From contig JASANG010003763.1 in NCBI GenBank assembly GCA_030248215.1, positions 124,001 to 188,000 of the forward strand: 64,000 nt of DNA, read 5' to 3'. Each line of letters opens with the position of its first letter. Position 1 is the first letter of the stretch. The notes under the pieces were generated by a model. The model searched no databases. It saw only the letters and a program-made list of their open reading frames with translations, and had not been told where the DNA came from. A program made the position numbers and the translations under genes. Shown one piece after another: positions 1 through 12,700 of this stretch. Origin of the DNA: Enoplolaimus lenunculus (Eukaryota > Nematoda > Enoplea > Enoplida > Thoracostomopsidae).

Positions 1-3000
1 CGAAGCTGGTTTTATTGCTCAGTGTGGAAAACCGGCACTTGGAAACAGTGGCGGCGAGTCTGTATTTCGATCGCTGTATGGCTCACAAGCGACGTTTTTT
101 GAAGCAGAAAGTGCACCAGAATTAAAGCACGATAAACGCGGCACATTGTCTATGGTAGGTAAGCTTATTTCATTGTGAGAAACAATCTTGTCAACTACTG
201 TTGCAAAAAAGATATTGCTGTAGTATGGTTTATGCCACGAATGTTCAATTATTTTTCTCAAAAAAGCTGTATGCAATCGGCGACACCATGACAAATCTTT
301 GACAGTTTTAAAATTATATACGCATGTGAATATTTTTTAAATTTTATGCCATTATATACTATTGAGCATTGACTTTCAGATTAACAATGGAGAAGATATG
401 CATGGATCACAGTTTTTTATTACACTCGGTGCAAAGTTAGACTATCTTGATCGCAAGCATACTGTTTTCGGAGAAGTAACTTCTTACTATTTTAGCAATC
501 AACTTTGAGCAATCAACTTAGATTACGAAGATATATCAAGTTTGGCCTAAAATCTTTTCTATATGTTTCAGAGCTACGATAAAATTATAATAGATCTCAA
601 CAATGAAGCAGAGGGTTTATAAACTCCGTTGAATCTGCGGGCGGGCCGTTCTGTGAAAAAGTGGTCCCTAATCTAGGTTTGAAATATATTATAGTACTTC
701 GAACAATAGGAACACTACGGGTTTATTTTCATTTTTTTGTTTATTGATGGCGTTTGTTCAGCCAATTGGACCACCCATTGTGTTTTGCTTCGAAAGTTTG
801 ACATTTGTGTGGACCAGCACGTATCGTTTGTCATTGTCTATAAGTTATCAAAAACCCAAACGAGTTGTTTTTTCAGGTTGGAGAAGGCTTTGACGTGTTG
901 GATAAGCTCAATGACGCTATTTGCGACGAAAACCATGTTCCATATCAAGATGTTCGTATAAGTCATACGTTCGTATTGCACGACCCGTTTCCGGATCCTA
1001 AAGGTCAGAAACAAAAATCGAGGCGAATGTTATAGTGAAAATTGTTGACTACCAGTTTTCAGTCTGCATTCTTATATGTGTAGCACCTATTGTCAGTTAG
1101 TAGTGTTGTATCTTTTGAACAAGTGAATAAAAATTGATTAAGTGAAACAAGCTTGACCTTTGGAAGATCCTCAGATGTATTAGTGCGCATGTCTGAAATT
1201 CTATATTTCGCTATATTGAGGTGGACGTTACAGTCATTTTGAGAATACGATTCCTGAGCTTTGACTTTCTCGTTCTGGATTTCAGTTTTGTTGAGTATAT
1301 AATTTATAAAGGCTATATTTTTAAATTTGTTATAATACCAAGCGCATCTGAAACTAATTGATTTGTTTCAGGTTTACATATTCCTTCGCGATCTCCATCC
1401 CCTTCTGTTGCATTAGTTAAAAAAATGCGGCTAGCACCAACTGATTTGGCAACAGATAAGGTGGTGGATTCGGTGAAAGTTCAGGTACTGCGTAGTTTTT
1501 TGAGTTTTTCGTAGTAAGGTTTATGGTCTATGTTAAACTATAAAGGCTTAAACCATCTTGTCGGTGTTCATTTATAACATAATTTGATAACCAAGATGTT
1601 TTCATTTTGTTGAATGCCTCAAATTTAAGCTGGCTCACCGGGTACTTGCTCGATGGGTCGGACGGCCATTAAGCCCCTGATAATGACGCAAATTACGATT
1701 TGCTGCTACTTTGTAAGTTTGTTTTATTGATCGTTCTCTTCTGTCGAAATTCTTACAGTGGATGATTTGTGTTTATTGATTCCATATGGTGTGTTTTGGA
1801 TTAGAACTTATTAATAGCAGTATTTAGGTATGCGCATTTCCTATTCATCTGTTTTCAGGAAATTATGGAAGCTAAGGAGGCAAAAGCTCGAGCTCATGTT
1901 TTAGAAATGATAGGTAAGCTAATACAAAAATTGATTCTGACAATAATTTTGGAAAATATACATATTACTGAAATGGCGTATAACCGAACGATGGTTTCAC
2001 TGGAGCTATTGATATAGTCATTTTTTAAGTTTTAGAGTATTTATGGAATAGGCACTTATGTTAACTAAAAGAACTGCCCACTATGCCTAGGATAAGTCAT
2101 AATGTGACTACCCTTTTTGACCGTTTTAGTGCTTTTCGGTACTATCCGACTCCTTCGGCTCTGTATGCCAACGTCCGAGAATTGACGGTTGGCACCGTGT
2201 CTGTAAATAAAAATTCTTTAGATTTCGGTATCGTACGGCACAGGAAGGCTCCGCACCGCAACTATAGCGCTCCCTTAGCATGACAGTTTCTATGTTTCCC
2301 AGTAGTCAGGCCTAACATTTTATTTGTTTTTATCCTGTTGCGTTGAAGATAAGTAAGTGTTTAATTGATATTCAGGTCTTACACACATATTTCAGGAGAT
2401 ATACATCATGCCGACGAAAAGCCACCGGACAATGTTTTGTTTATATGCAAATTAAATCCTGTCACTACCGAAGACGATCTCATTGTTATTTTTTCAAGAT
2501 TTGGACCAATTAAGGTATTTGTTGTATAGCTTTTCAAAGACCATATTGCTGTATATTGAAATTGCAAACAGATGGTTTGTATTATGTCTAGTAATAGCTG
2601 TGGCAACCATTGAGTTACAAACCTATTGACGTCAAAATACTAAATGATACCGGATTATTCGTTTCGGGGTTGAAAATGTTACAGTTTAAGTTGAAATGTG
2701 TGTTGCTCGTTCGCCCGTTCAAAACACAGAATATTAAAATTAAATTTCATAATGGCAACAAGGTGAAACCGGATATCTCGTGCAATCTCTGGCAAAAGAG
2801 CGACCTCCGCTTCGATTTCGGCACCGGCTCCGGTATTTTAGGTTTCCGGATGTTTATCGCTGAAAAGTTTGCTATAACTACGTTGCAGTGTTATTTATGA
2901 CCAAAATCGCAATATATATCGCAGGGACGTTTGTTCGAGAGGGCAGAACTAAGTATTCTAGGGACCCAGCTTATACGAAAACACTTGTGGAAACAAAATA

Positions 3001-4451
3001 AAAATTTTATGGTAAACTACTAAATTTGCGCGATAGAGGTTTACTTATTTATTGAAATATGCACTTTATATCCACCCCGGCCCGATGTTTTACGGTGTGG
3101 TTCCGACTTCGGTATTTTCGGTATTCGCTCGCACCCTAATTGGCAAGTTTTCTTTTGACTGAAATTGCAATATATTTGAGCTTCAGCTGGTTACAAAACA
3201 ATGATGTGCGTAATTTTTGAAAGTAAGAAATTTGTCTTATATATTCGCCATAGCAACAACAATTTTCAAAAAATTAGTTAGCAGTGGTATTTTGTTGGTG
3301 TTTTCTAACTTAATTTGAGATGTCGTTTGTTGGTTGAGAATTCAATTCAATGCTTTGTCAGGGGTGGTCACATAAGTGATTGCGTCCTTGGCGGCCGGCC
3401 ACCTCGAGATGCTCTGTTAACACTTAAAATTGTTAGCAATAGTTCATGCAACATATCTAAAATATCCAATTAAGTTTACTAAACACCAGTATCCACCGAA
3501 ATAATATCGTGGAATTGTTAGTGGTGTTGCCTGTATATTTTTCTTATGTTTTTAGGATGCCGAAATTATTCGCGATCGCAGAACCGGTAATTCGTTACAG
3601 TACGCGTTTGTAGAATTTGAAAAACCAGAACACTGTGAAAACGCGTATTTCAAAATGGATAACGTTTTAATTGATGACCGACGGATTCATGTCGATTTCA
3701 GTCAGTCAGTAGCGAAAAATTATCAATGGCACAAACAGGTAACAGGCAACAATGTCGTAATAAATTAACGTGTACCATTTTTTACTATATTAAATAATTC
3801 AAATATTGCATTTTTTGTTATCCTCCAAAGTTTGTTCTTAAAGATTTGTAAATAACTTTCTCGTTTTATCTTTATTTTACGTCAGTTGTAACGCTTTGAT
3901 ATGTTTTATTGAGAAAACTTCCACAATCATATAGTAAGTATACTAATTAATGGTTACAGTTGCCTTCAAGCAGTCGCCAGCAAGAATCGCACACGGCGCA
4001 GATTGGACAATTAACAAAAAATCCGTCTTCCAGCAAAGTGCGAAACCGCGGGGCCCGCAACATCCGCGAACGTGAATCTCCGGAAAGATTTTTTAACTAT
4101 GATCGTAGCGATAATACCAGAAAACAGGATAGTGACTCTCGCAAGCAATATAGGCATAAAGAAGATGGCTTTCACAAGCGCAATCACTCCAGTTGTGTAA
4201 CAAGATCAGATCATGGTAGCAGGAGGACAAGTCGCAGAGTTGACTCTGAACAAATTAGGCACTTGCACGAAGATTCTGGTGTAAGATCTGACCGTTATGA
4301 CTCAGGTAGTTATGATGGAAAGCGCCGACGCAGAAGGTCCCCGTCGAGGTCCAATTCAGAAGAGAGGAGAGAACAGAAAAAGTCGAAGAAAAAGTACCGC
4401 CGGGAAAAAGGACAGAAACGTTCAAAACGACGAGACAGTGATAGTTCTTAA
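1..4451 (+). CDS. PPIL4: Peptidyl-prolyl cis-trans isomerase-like 4, 3' part
   Basis: Exons 1-154 (5' incomplete), 380-475, 877-1003, 1372-1484, 1859-1913, 2396-2514, 3556-3738 and 3960-4451 join in phase into 445 residues plus stop. The first four encode a cyclophilin-like domain lacking its N-terminus (motifs [27 protein letters not shown]). Exons 6-7 encode one RRM with RNP2-like VLFICKL and RNP1-like YAFVEFE, followed by the family signature [14 protein letters not shown]. The last exon is an Arg/Ser/Lys-rich tail of about 163 residues ending at TAA. This order (cyclophilin, RRM, basic RS tail) is that of PPIL4, a nuclear spliceosome-associated protein. The linker between RRM and RS tail looks shorter than in vertebrate PPIL4, which has an acidic stretch there. 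The start and first residues of the cyclophilin domain lie outside the window. Identity is by recalled family sequence, without a search. Confidence 0.95.
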
Positions 4452-5094
4452 ATATTTAATGTTTTTGGTTTTGAAGCCACTATAGTTCTTAGGTCGGGAC
4501 TGCTGCAAAAAGACTGATTCTTGCTACAATGTATTTGGTGTGAAATAATTTTTAATTTCTTTGTGCATAGCTTCTGCTAAAAGGTAAATATAACTGATCT
4601 TTTTTTACAGTGTCCCGTTATAGTGTCAGGCGCAGGACATTATGTGCTGTTTGCCGTGGCCATAACGACATAAGACGATGTAAGGAGGATGTCTGTGTAG
4701 TCTTTGGGCTTTGCAAAGACACTAGTTCTAAATATAACATCCTTCCAACAGAGTGGGTAAAATTGACAGGTCCTTACACAGACCTGGACAATTTTTTTAC
4801 AGTAGTGCGCGCATTATTATGTGGACGACCCATTATTTTTGATACCACGCGTGTGTTTAGACCTTTTCTGAGATGAACATTTTTTCTATTTCGTCTGAGA
4901 AGGAAATTTCAAGCTAGGGCTCGAAACTTTGTCTCCGGAATGCGTTCACCGTTCCCATTTGTAGTATAACCCTCGAGCCCGAAAGAATCCTTATGTCCTG
5001 TTGAGGTTTTACTACGTCTGCGTGTGTCAATTCTTAAACAATGTGCATTGTTCGGCACCAACCGAAATTTCCGTAAACCCTTATAGCGTGAGTG

Positions 5095-5200
5095 TTAAGG
5101 GTTTACTTTCGTCCTTGATATACCCTGAGTCCAATGCCGTATCCTTTTAAGGGTTTACTTTCGTCCTTGATATACCCTGAGTCCAATGCCGTATCCTTTT
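5095..5200. repeat. Tandem duplication, 52-bp unit x 2
   Basis: Two nearly identical copies (5095-5146 and 5147-5200), each starting TTAAGGGTTTACTTTCGTCC. The near identity suggests a recent local duplication. Confidence 0.9.
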
Positions 5201-5440
5201 TGCCTTTCTCGCACCTTTTCACTTCACCAGGTCCAAAAACAACTGAATTTTTGACAATTTTTCAGATGTTTTTGACCAATACTGCCAATGCCTGTAACCG
5301 TTCCGTTTCAAATTTTAACCCGGTACTTACGAACACAATAGTTCCTAAGTATGCCAATTTCACCAGTTTCTGACCGTTTTTTCCAATTTTCGTCTCTTCA
5401 CCCCGAGAATTTTCACTTCCAATTCGCCTGTTCCTGAACT

Positions 5441-5658
5441 AGTTCCACGTACTTGCGGCACAGCCCCAAGTATAACTGTCGAACTAATTCACAGCCTGTA
5501 CTATCCAGTAATGTCAGTATCTGTTGCCCTTTCGCGCAGTAGATACTCACAGCCCGGTTTCCTTTTCCGCCTGATTTCAATCCGTTAGCTCCTTAATCAG
5601 TTCCACGTACTTGCGGCACAGCCTCAAGTGTAACTGTCGAACTAATTCACAGCCTGTC
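5441..5658. repeat. Direct repeat pair, about 60 bp, 158 bp apart
   Basis: AGTTCCACGTACTTGCGGCA starts a 60-bp block at 5441-5500 that recurs at 5599-5658 with only a few substitutions. The two copies are separated by unrelated sequence. This may be part of an otherwise unrecognised repeat. Confidence 0.85.
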
Positions 5659-5837
5659 AGTTGTTAGTGTAGTCGATATGCCTAAGCTGACACGTCACGA
5701 TGTCTGTTTTATACCGATGAATGTTCAAATAAACTTTTTTGCGTTTTGCAGTTTGCACAAATTGTCTGAAGCAAGAGTGTGTCGACTCGTGACCTAACTT
5801 AATTGCCTTGAAACATTTGGCCCATGTAAAGATCAGG

Positions 5838-6220
5838 AGTTCGGATCCTAGCATAAAAGTAGGTTTTAGGGAAAATAGAAAATATTCATGTGAGAAAGGG
5901 TTAAGCGAAAAAGTTTCAGTTTACTATCCATAACCCCTTCTCACATTGAGTTGCCTATAGGCAACTCAGGCCAGTGTGTATACGTTAAATAATATATATC
6001 GCATCGTGTTTAACAATTACAACACGTATACATAGTACTAAATCACCACAAGACGCGAGAGCCCCCTCGGGCTCGAGCGTCAAGCTCCTATAGCTGTGTG
6101 GTGATGATATACTCCTATAGCTGAGTGGTGATATACGCCTCCCACTCCAGTCGCTGGAGTTCGAATCCTAGCATAAAAGTAGGTCTCAGGGAAAATAGAA
6201 AATATTCATGTGAGAAAGGG
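5838..6220 (+). mobile_element. tRNA-bearing TTAA-type inverted-repeat element (dimer: 3' piece + full copy)
   Basis: A 3' fragment (5838-5900) is followed by a 33-bp spacer and a full copy (5934-6220). The ends form imperfect terminal inverted repeats: left CCCCTTCTCACATTGAG, right CATGTGAGAAAGGG. Inside are a perfect 20-bp palindrome (5948-5967) and, in the right half, a tRNA-like block with an A-box-like TAGCTGAGTGG and a B-box-like GAGTTCGAATCC about 30 bases further on. CGCCTCCCACTCC between the boxes resembles the anticodon arm of tRNA-Gly(CCC). T-stem and acceptor pairing look degenerate, so this is tRNA-derived and not a working tRNA. TTAA flanks on sister copies suggest piggyBac-type mobilisation (inference). 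Confidence 0.75.
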
Positions 6221-6225
6221 TTCAG

Positions 6226-6347
6226 CTTTAGACTAATTTTTTTGCTTGGAATAGGCTTAGGAATATGCTCATTCATACGCTTAGGTTTAGGCTAGGCTTA
6301 GGAATATGCTTATGATACTGTTTCGCCCCTGTTCTTTACATTGGCCA
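6226..6347. mobile_element. TTAGGC-type MITE, family B, left end missing
   Basis: It contains AGGCTTAGGAATATGCT-type TTAGGC repeats. It ends in GTTCTTTACATTGGCC, whose reverse complement matches the right inverted repeat of better-preserved copies near 17705 and 62473. The left end abuts the tRNA-bearing element and is not recognisable. Confidence 0.6.
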
Positions 6348-6799
6348 AACATTTAAAGAGCGTTTTTGTAAAGTTTTTGGTTTTGCGAAATAACATATAG
6401 TTTTCTGTAACTGGTTGTTAAAACGAGTTGACGGTCGGCGAGTTTTGTCGGGGAAGGGGCTAACACTGTGTTAATAGTATTAACGCTGCTTCGTTTCGCC
6501 GGTTTTGACATTCGGTCCCGTGTTGCGAATTTTTGTTCGTTAATTTTTTTACAAACATTGGCAATTCAACCTTCCCAAATTCCTGCGGAGTTACATGTTG
6601 CAACACCGCAAACGAGACCGCAGTAGACTCAATTGCGGTTTCTGCGCACTTAATTCTGTTCTTGATTGTATTTATTGCGTTCTGGTTCGCATGTAAATAT
6701 AAACTGAACCGTCTGTGACACAATTTAAAAGATGGGAAGTGCATAAATATTGTTCAAATTCTTATTAAATATTTTCTACTATTTGAACGTTACGCAAAC

Positions 6800-9700
6800 A
6801 TGACTGATATTCTACCTGAAAGTGAGTGTTTTCAAAATGGTTTTATTTGTTTCTGTAAATTAAGATTACTGAGAACACTGTTATGGCTAACATTTTTTAA
6901 AGTTTAATAAATTTACGATTGCCAGCTGGTGACACACTGTGCGTAGATTTGAAAATACATGCGCTCGAATTAATTGATTTTTTTGTTTTTAGGCTACGAA
7001 TCGTTGGAGGATTTAAACGCATCGTTGGCTGAGCGAAGAAAACAATGCGAACTCGTACTTGAAGAGCTATTGTTGAACGATGACTGTGATAAAGAATTAA
7101 CGCGATGGCTTTCGACAGCGACTAGGCTCACCAAATCAGTTGATACGTTCAACCGAACTTTGGCTGAAAAATACGACGCGCTCGCTGAACAGGTTTGTAG
7201 TTGCAAGATTGTTGTTAGTTTCAAATGTTATCTCCGTGCAATGTTTCCAGGGTTTTTGCGGCGTGATGTTCAGGCATAGTCGTAGGAGTATGTTTAGGAT
7301 ACTGTTGCTCGCCTAAAAGTAACTTTGGTTGGTCGACGGTTCTTTGGTGAGAGCAAAACAAACTGTGATGTTTAAGGCCAAAAATGACGAAGAATCATTG
7401 GTCACGAACAAATCTACCTTGGAAAATGCCGTTTGCAGTATTGAAGTAGCAATTGGAGCGTTAGAGCCAATACTACAAGTTTCGAGATTGAAGAAGGTAC
7501 GTACGTATGATGAAAGATAAGTATTTTTACTTTTGGAATTTAAGTATCATTTTTATCGAAGCGGTGCAAGCTGCTGAACGTTTTTGCTGGTTTACGAGGT
7601 TGTAACTGCGTATGTAAACGATTGAAAGTTTAATACAGAGCAATCGAGGGTGCAGTCGTGGTAATTGCGAGCAGTTTAAGTTGCGTTTGCGAGCTGTTAG
7701 TTGCGTCCATGGCACGCGACCGTGATTGTACTTAGTGCCGTGTGAGACTGTATAAATATTATGCTCGAACGCTATCGAACATAATTACTACTATTCAAGA
7801 CAATTGCACAAATGTGCAACTAGCATAATGTACTGGACGGACGGCTGGTATATTAAAACTTTAACACGAATGTTTTATTAAGTTAGTCTAATTGACCACA
7901 GAACTTGGAAAAGTTAGGATATGCTGTGTAAAGTGCTTCCTGTATGCACAAATTCTAGGTTAGAACGATGTGTAGAAATATAATTAAAACACCAAACTGT
8001 CACACTTGTTTACTCTTGCTCTGGAACGTTGTCGAAAATACGTATGTGGAGCGTTCCAGCTTTAATATATAGATGTAATAAAATAATAGTAATACACTAT
8101 TAAACTTCTGTCGATAATTTCTTGAGCATTTAAATAGTCCGATAATGCATGCGTACGAAGAATTTGTTTTGCGTAGCCCTATACTTCGATAATGTGAAAT
8201 TGTGTTGTGAACAAGATGAAATTACAACTTTGATTTTCTGTGCAGGTGATGTCTATTTTTTATTGTTCGGAGCGTGAAATTTTGTTTGCTTGAGTAAGTT
8301 TTGTAAAGGTTTTATCGGACTGCTAATTTTCATTTTCAGGAAATTGATAATTCTGTTGCCGCTCTGCAGTACAGGATCGCTGCTTCGTTAATTAATCGAG
8401 GACTGGCTCAAACGAACAGAATGAAATTACGTGCCGGTACGTTGTGTTTTAGTTGCGGATGTATATTATGATATTGCTAGATCACCAAATATGCATAATT
8501 TGAGCATAGTTCCAGATGATTTTTGAATTCCACATTACACAACGTCAACGTAAGCTTTCCAATATCTGTGTCACACAGTATTCCTGTTTTATAGTTGGCA
8601 CGCCCCACTTGACACATGAGCCAAGATATCGAGTAACGCGTCCCCCAGCACGGGTTCGCGGGTAGCAGTGAATATATAATGGTTTGGAAGCTTTTGTTTT
8701 GTTTTCAATGTAAACTGAAGCGAAATATTATTTTAACGGTTCGAGTTGCCTTCATTATATAAGTTTCAGGTGAATTCTCCGGGTTGCGCTTGCCGTTGCC
8801 ACCAAATTTCATTGCCGCATTTCATCAATACCTTGTGCTAAAACGAGAGCAGCTTATTTATACGCTGGACGAAACTTGGGCGTCGTATGTTACATGGACT
8901 GATACTTGTAAGTACATTTTTTATTTTTTGTTATGCAAATGATATTTAATTAGGCTACTAGGGTTACAATGTTTAAAACTAAGTATGGCACTGATTCCGC
9001 TTGGAGTTCCTTAAAGCTAAAACCGCGGACCTGGTCTTAAATCTGAGACGAAAATACCCGAGATACCCGGATCCACATGTAACTCTATGATGTTGATGAT
9101 GTTGTACTCAGTCGCTTGTTTCAACTGAAATCGTTTCATATTATTATTCTAAGGCGTATCTGTAAAGTGGTTTAGGGTTAAACTTCCTCTGTTGTATTTG
9201 TTGTCTGAGGTTTTTAGCAGCTTCCCCTTGGAAATTTATGTAGAACGTAATCAGCTGTGGTTTGAAAATCCTGGGTGATGCAGTTATGATGCGTTTTTCA
9301 GCCAGTTCAGAACCAGACGAACGGTCTACGGCAAATTTACAGATGAATATACTAGAGCGAGACCCTCAGGCCTTTAGTGATTTATTGGTCGCATTAAGTT
9401 TACTGAAACATTTGGAACGGAAATTAGAACATCTCGCTTCGAATTTGATAAAGTTTGTCTTCAAGCCGTTGTTTACCGATGCGGCCACTAAAACTGCATT
9501 AAACGAGCAATCATTTGTTATATCGTGCACGAGAAGAATATATCATGACGTGTAAGTTGGAAATTTATATTTTTGGTATTTATTGTTTTAGATTATTAAA
9601 ATATGCCAACGTCTCGTTTTCTCGCGACACTGCTATAAAATAGTGTTAAGCTATAGACTGTTTTTTGCTATTTTAGCCTACTGTTTTATGCCTCTAAAAG

Positions 9701-12700
9701 TAGCTTTGACTAATTTCTTTATATCCGTGTTCAGTTTGTTTTTCCGAGAACACGCTTGCAAATGTTGTTTGGTAACACGATTCAAATACATTAAAATGCT
9801 TTTAGTGGTGACTCGATACTAATTGACTACTTAGAATTCCATCCGGCATAGGCGCCTTACGAAAAGTATAGCGTTGCTTGTTGTGCGAGATTCCGTGTTT
9901 ATAATTTAAAAATTTGTTATTGTATTTGCAGGTCAGCCTCCAATGATAAGTTGTCACATGCTGATATTCGTCAACATAACATACAAGAAGCTGGCCAAGC
10001 TTTGGATACCTGTAACGATGTGTTAGCGTTAGTTCTTCGGGGTTTTACGGTCACTGAACTGGTTGACGATACACCAAATGGTACTGAAAGCGGCGATGTT
10101 ACGGCATCAGATTTCAATGATGAGATTGCAGCTGTTTTGGGGTCAAAACTGATGAATCAGTTGATTCCCGCTATGGTCGCGATGTTGAGAAATTGCGTTC
10201 CGGCTGAGGCAGAAGATATGTCGTCGTTTCAAGAATTAATGACAGCAGTAAGATTAGTGTTTTAATGACACAGATTTGAAATTTTTACAAATATACTGAC
10301 AATGGCGGCATGTGGGTTAAAACTAGTTGGCATGGTTCGAAGGAATAACGAAGGACACGATGAGGAAAGGAATGCGGGAAGAGGATGGTTGGGATTAAGG
10401 AGCTTCTAGAGCTGCCATATTACGATGCATTGCATAATAGGAAACTGGAGTTCCGTAGGGTGATTTAGAGTGGGGACAAGCCCTTTATTATCAGGAGAGA
10501 AGCTGTTGACTCGTGTGCTACGTTTTGAAACAAAGCCACAAAAAAATTAACAGGCCTGGTGCATATAGAAAGTCAGACATCTGTGGTTAGATAAGCTTAT
10601 ATTGTGGGATTCCGGGAATCACCAAATTTAAGCCTTAATGGAAATATAGTGAGGGAGGTCAACTGCGTGAGGTGTCGGAGTAGAGGGAGGTCAAACCTGG
10701 TTGAGGTACCCTCGCCTACTAGAGAAACCATAGTGGAACATAATACGCTATACGATGGTAATATTAGACATTTCAAATTTTGTTTGTAAAGTTTGGTAGT
10801 GTTAATAGAAAACTGTTTTTGATTGGGTAACACTTGTCGTATCGTTGTTATGTCAAATAACCCGGAAGCTGTTCAAATTTGCTGACAAAATTTTAGATTA
10901 TTTAACGCATATATTTGCAGAACGGTTTGAAGTTGGCAACATCTGTAGAAATTAGCATTAGAATTTTTTATATTTTTCATTTAGGCAAACGAACTGCATG
11001 AAAAATTTCGCAAATTGCATTTAATTGTGTTTGACGCCCGAACTCTGTTTGAGCACACTACAGATATTGACGTATTGTTTATCAATCGGCGGTGTCAGAA
11101 AATCTTGGAACAAGCAAGAGCATTGATTAAATACGATTTGATCGAGTTGTGCGATGTTGAATCGTCCGAGGTACGTAACTATAATTGTTAAATCTATTAT
11201 TGCATCTAGAACGCTCCACATACGTATTTCGGTCATCGTTTCAGCTGTTGTAATGAATGTTTCATATAAACAGAGATAACATATATGCAAATCAGAACTT
11301 CTTCATGTGACAGTCAATGTGCACGATGAAGCCAAGATTATAGAGTGAACAGTAATGTACAGAAAAAATACTATGCAGTTTTCGGGTTTTGAAAAGTTTT
11401 TGAGGAATGTTTTAATGTTGCAAATTTGCAATTGTGTCGACTTGCAAATTTGTAACCGTGTCGACGAGTATATTATTTAAGCTGGAACGCCCAAAATACG
11501 TATTTTGAGCATCGCTCTACAACAGAACAAAGTTTCGTGTTTACCATTTATGTATATTTTGAGAAGTTTACGTTGCAAATCATGCAAGCACTTTGACTAG
11601 ATTATATTGTTACTAGTTTTAATCGCGTTAATGTTGTATGTTTCTCACTGCTAATATTGTCCCGCAAACAAATTTTGGTGTTTGAGTTTAGTTTTTTGTG
11701 CTCCAGTTTCAATGTGACGTAATTATAAAGTAACGGTGATTATATTCGGCCTTCAAAACTAAATCTTGGCTTAAATTTCGCAAAAAAAAATCGTAAGAGA
11801 TTTTTCGCAATATTTGACCACTGTTTTCGGTTGTATATACTGTACAGACTGAACTGAAGCTTGAATTCGTAAAGTTTTTAAAAACAGTAATTAATCACTT
11901 TGAAAGTATGGAAAAAATATTATTTTCTGTATTGTATAAGTGTTATTGCGTTTTTAGTGTCGTTCATTGGGTTGGATATAGCAGCAGAACTGAGTAAAAT
12001 TATCGTCAGAACCAAAAATTAACGATTTCAGTAAATTGCGTGGATGTTTGGATTCGTGCACCAAACCAAACAATCTTAAATACTACAATGTTTGTATTCT
12101 AGCATAATCCGCTACCATTATTGTCTAAAAGTCGAGCGCCTCGGTCGTCAAGCAATTCCGGTGTTGAATTCGCTGGTTGTACTGGGATTTCTAATCCATT
12201 TACTGCGTTGAATGGTAAAATCAGGTAAATATTTGCCGGTGTTGCCCAAATACTGTGCTCATTGTTTAGGTTTAATGTTTACGTTTGTTTTTTACTACAC
12301 ATTACGTTAGCAATTTTTGTTTCGGCTGTGGAATCATTCTTGGTTTTGCGTCTATCCGTTTGGTAGTGTTACAGTAACACGCTTGGTTTAGATGGTAATA
12401 CATAGATATAGACGTACAGTCATTACGGGATGAAATTATAAGGCTTTGAGTCTTAAGATAAGCGATATGCGACAAAGATCGACCGGATATCCGGATTTGG
12501 TTTAATATCCCGAAAACACTCGACTTGCGTATCCGGTACCAATAACCGGTATAAACCTACCCGATACCAGATTTTTGCAGTTGTAATCCCGAATGTAATA
12601 AAACAACGTTAGTTGATATTTTTTTGCGACTGCATTGTAGTGACCCGAATAAGAGGGAGACTGATAATTATTTGGCCTCTCCAGAGGGTACCCCACCTGG

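Larger units (their letters stand above)
4452..6799. other. Intergenic region PPIL4-ZW10, repeat-rich
   Basis: No gene recognised. Open frames at 4610-4876 and 5134-5373 have no family resemblance and lack splice partners. The stretch holds a 52-bp tandem duplication (5095-5200), a dispersed 60-bp direct repeat (5441-5658), a dimer of the tRNA-bearing TTAA element (5838-6220) and a fragment of a TTAGGC-type MITE (6226-6347). ZW10's promoter should lie in the last few hundred bases, but I see no clear core element. Confidence 0.6.

Noticed and set aside
4610-4876. 88-codon frame with several cysteines after PPIL4
   Set aside because: The Cys spacing does not form a known zinc motif, and there is no supporting start context or partner exon.
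5095-5200. CRISPR-like array
   Set aside because: Only two direct copies with no spacers, in a eukaryotic genome.
7329-7376. Apparent extra N-terminal residues for ZW10 exon 3
   Set aside because: The frame has no usable acceptor and runs back into a stop; the TTTAAG acceptor at 7376 keeps phase and fits the family.
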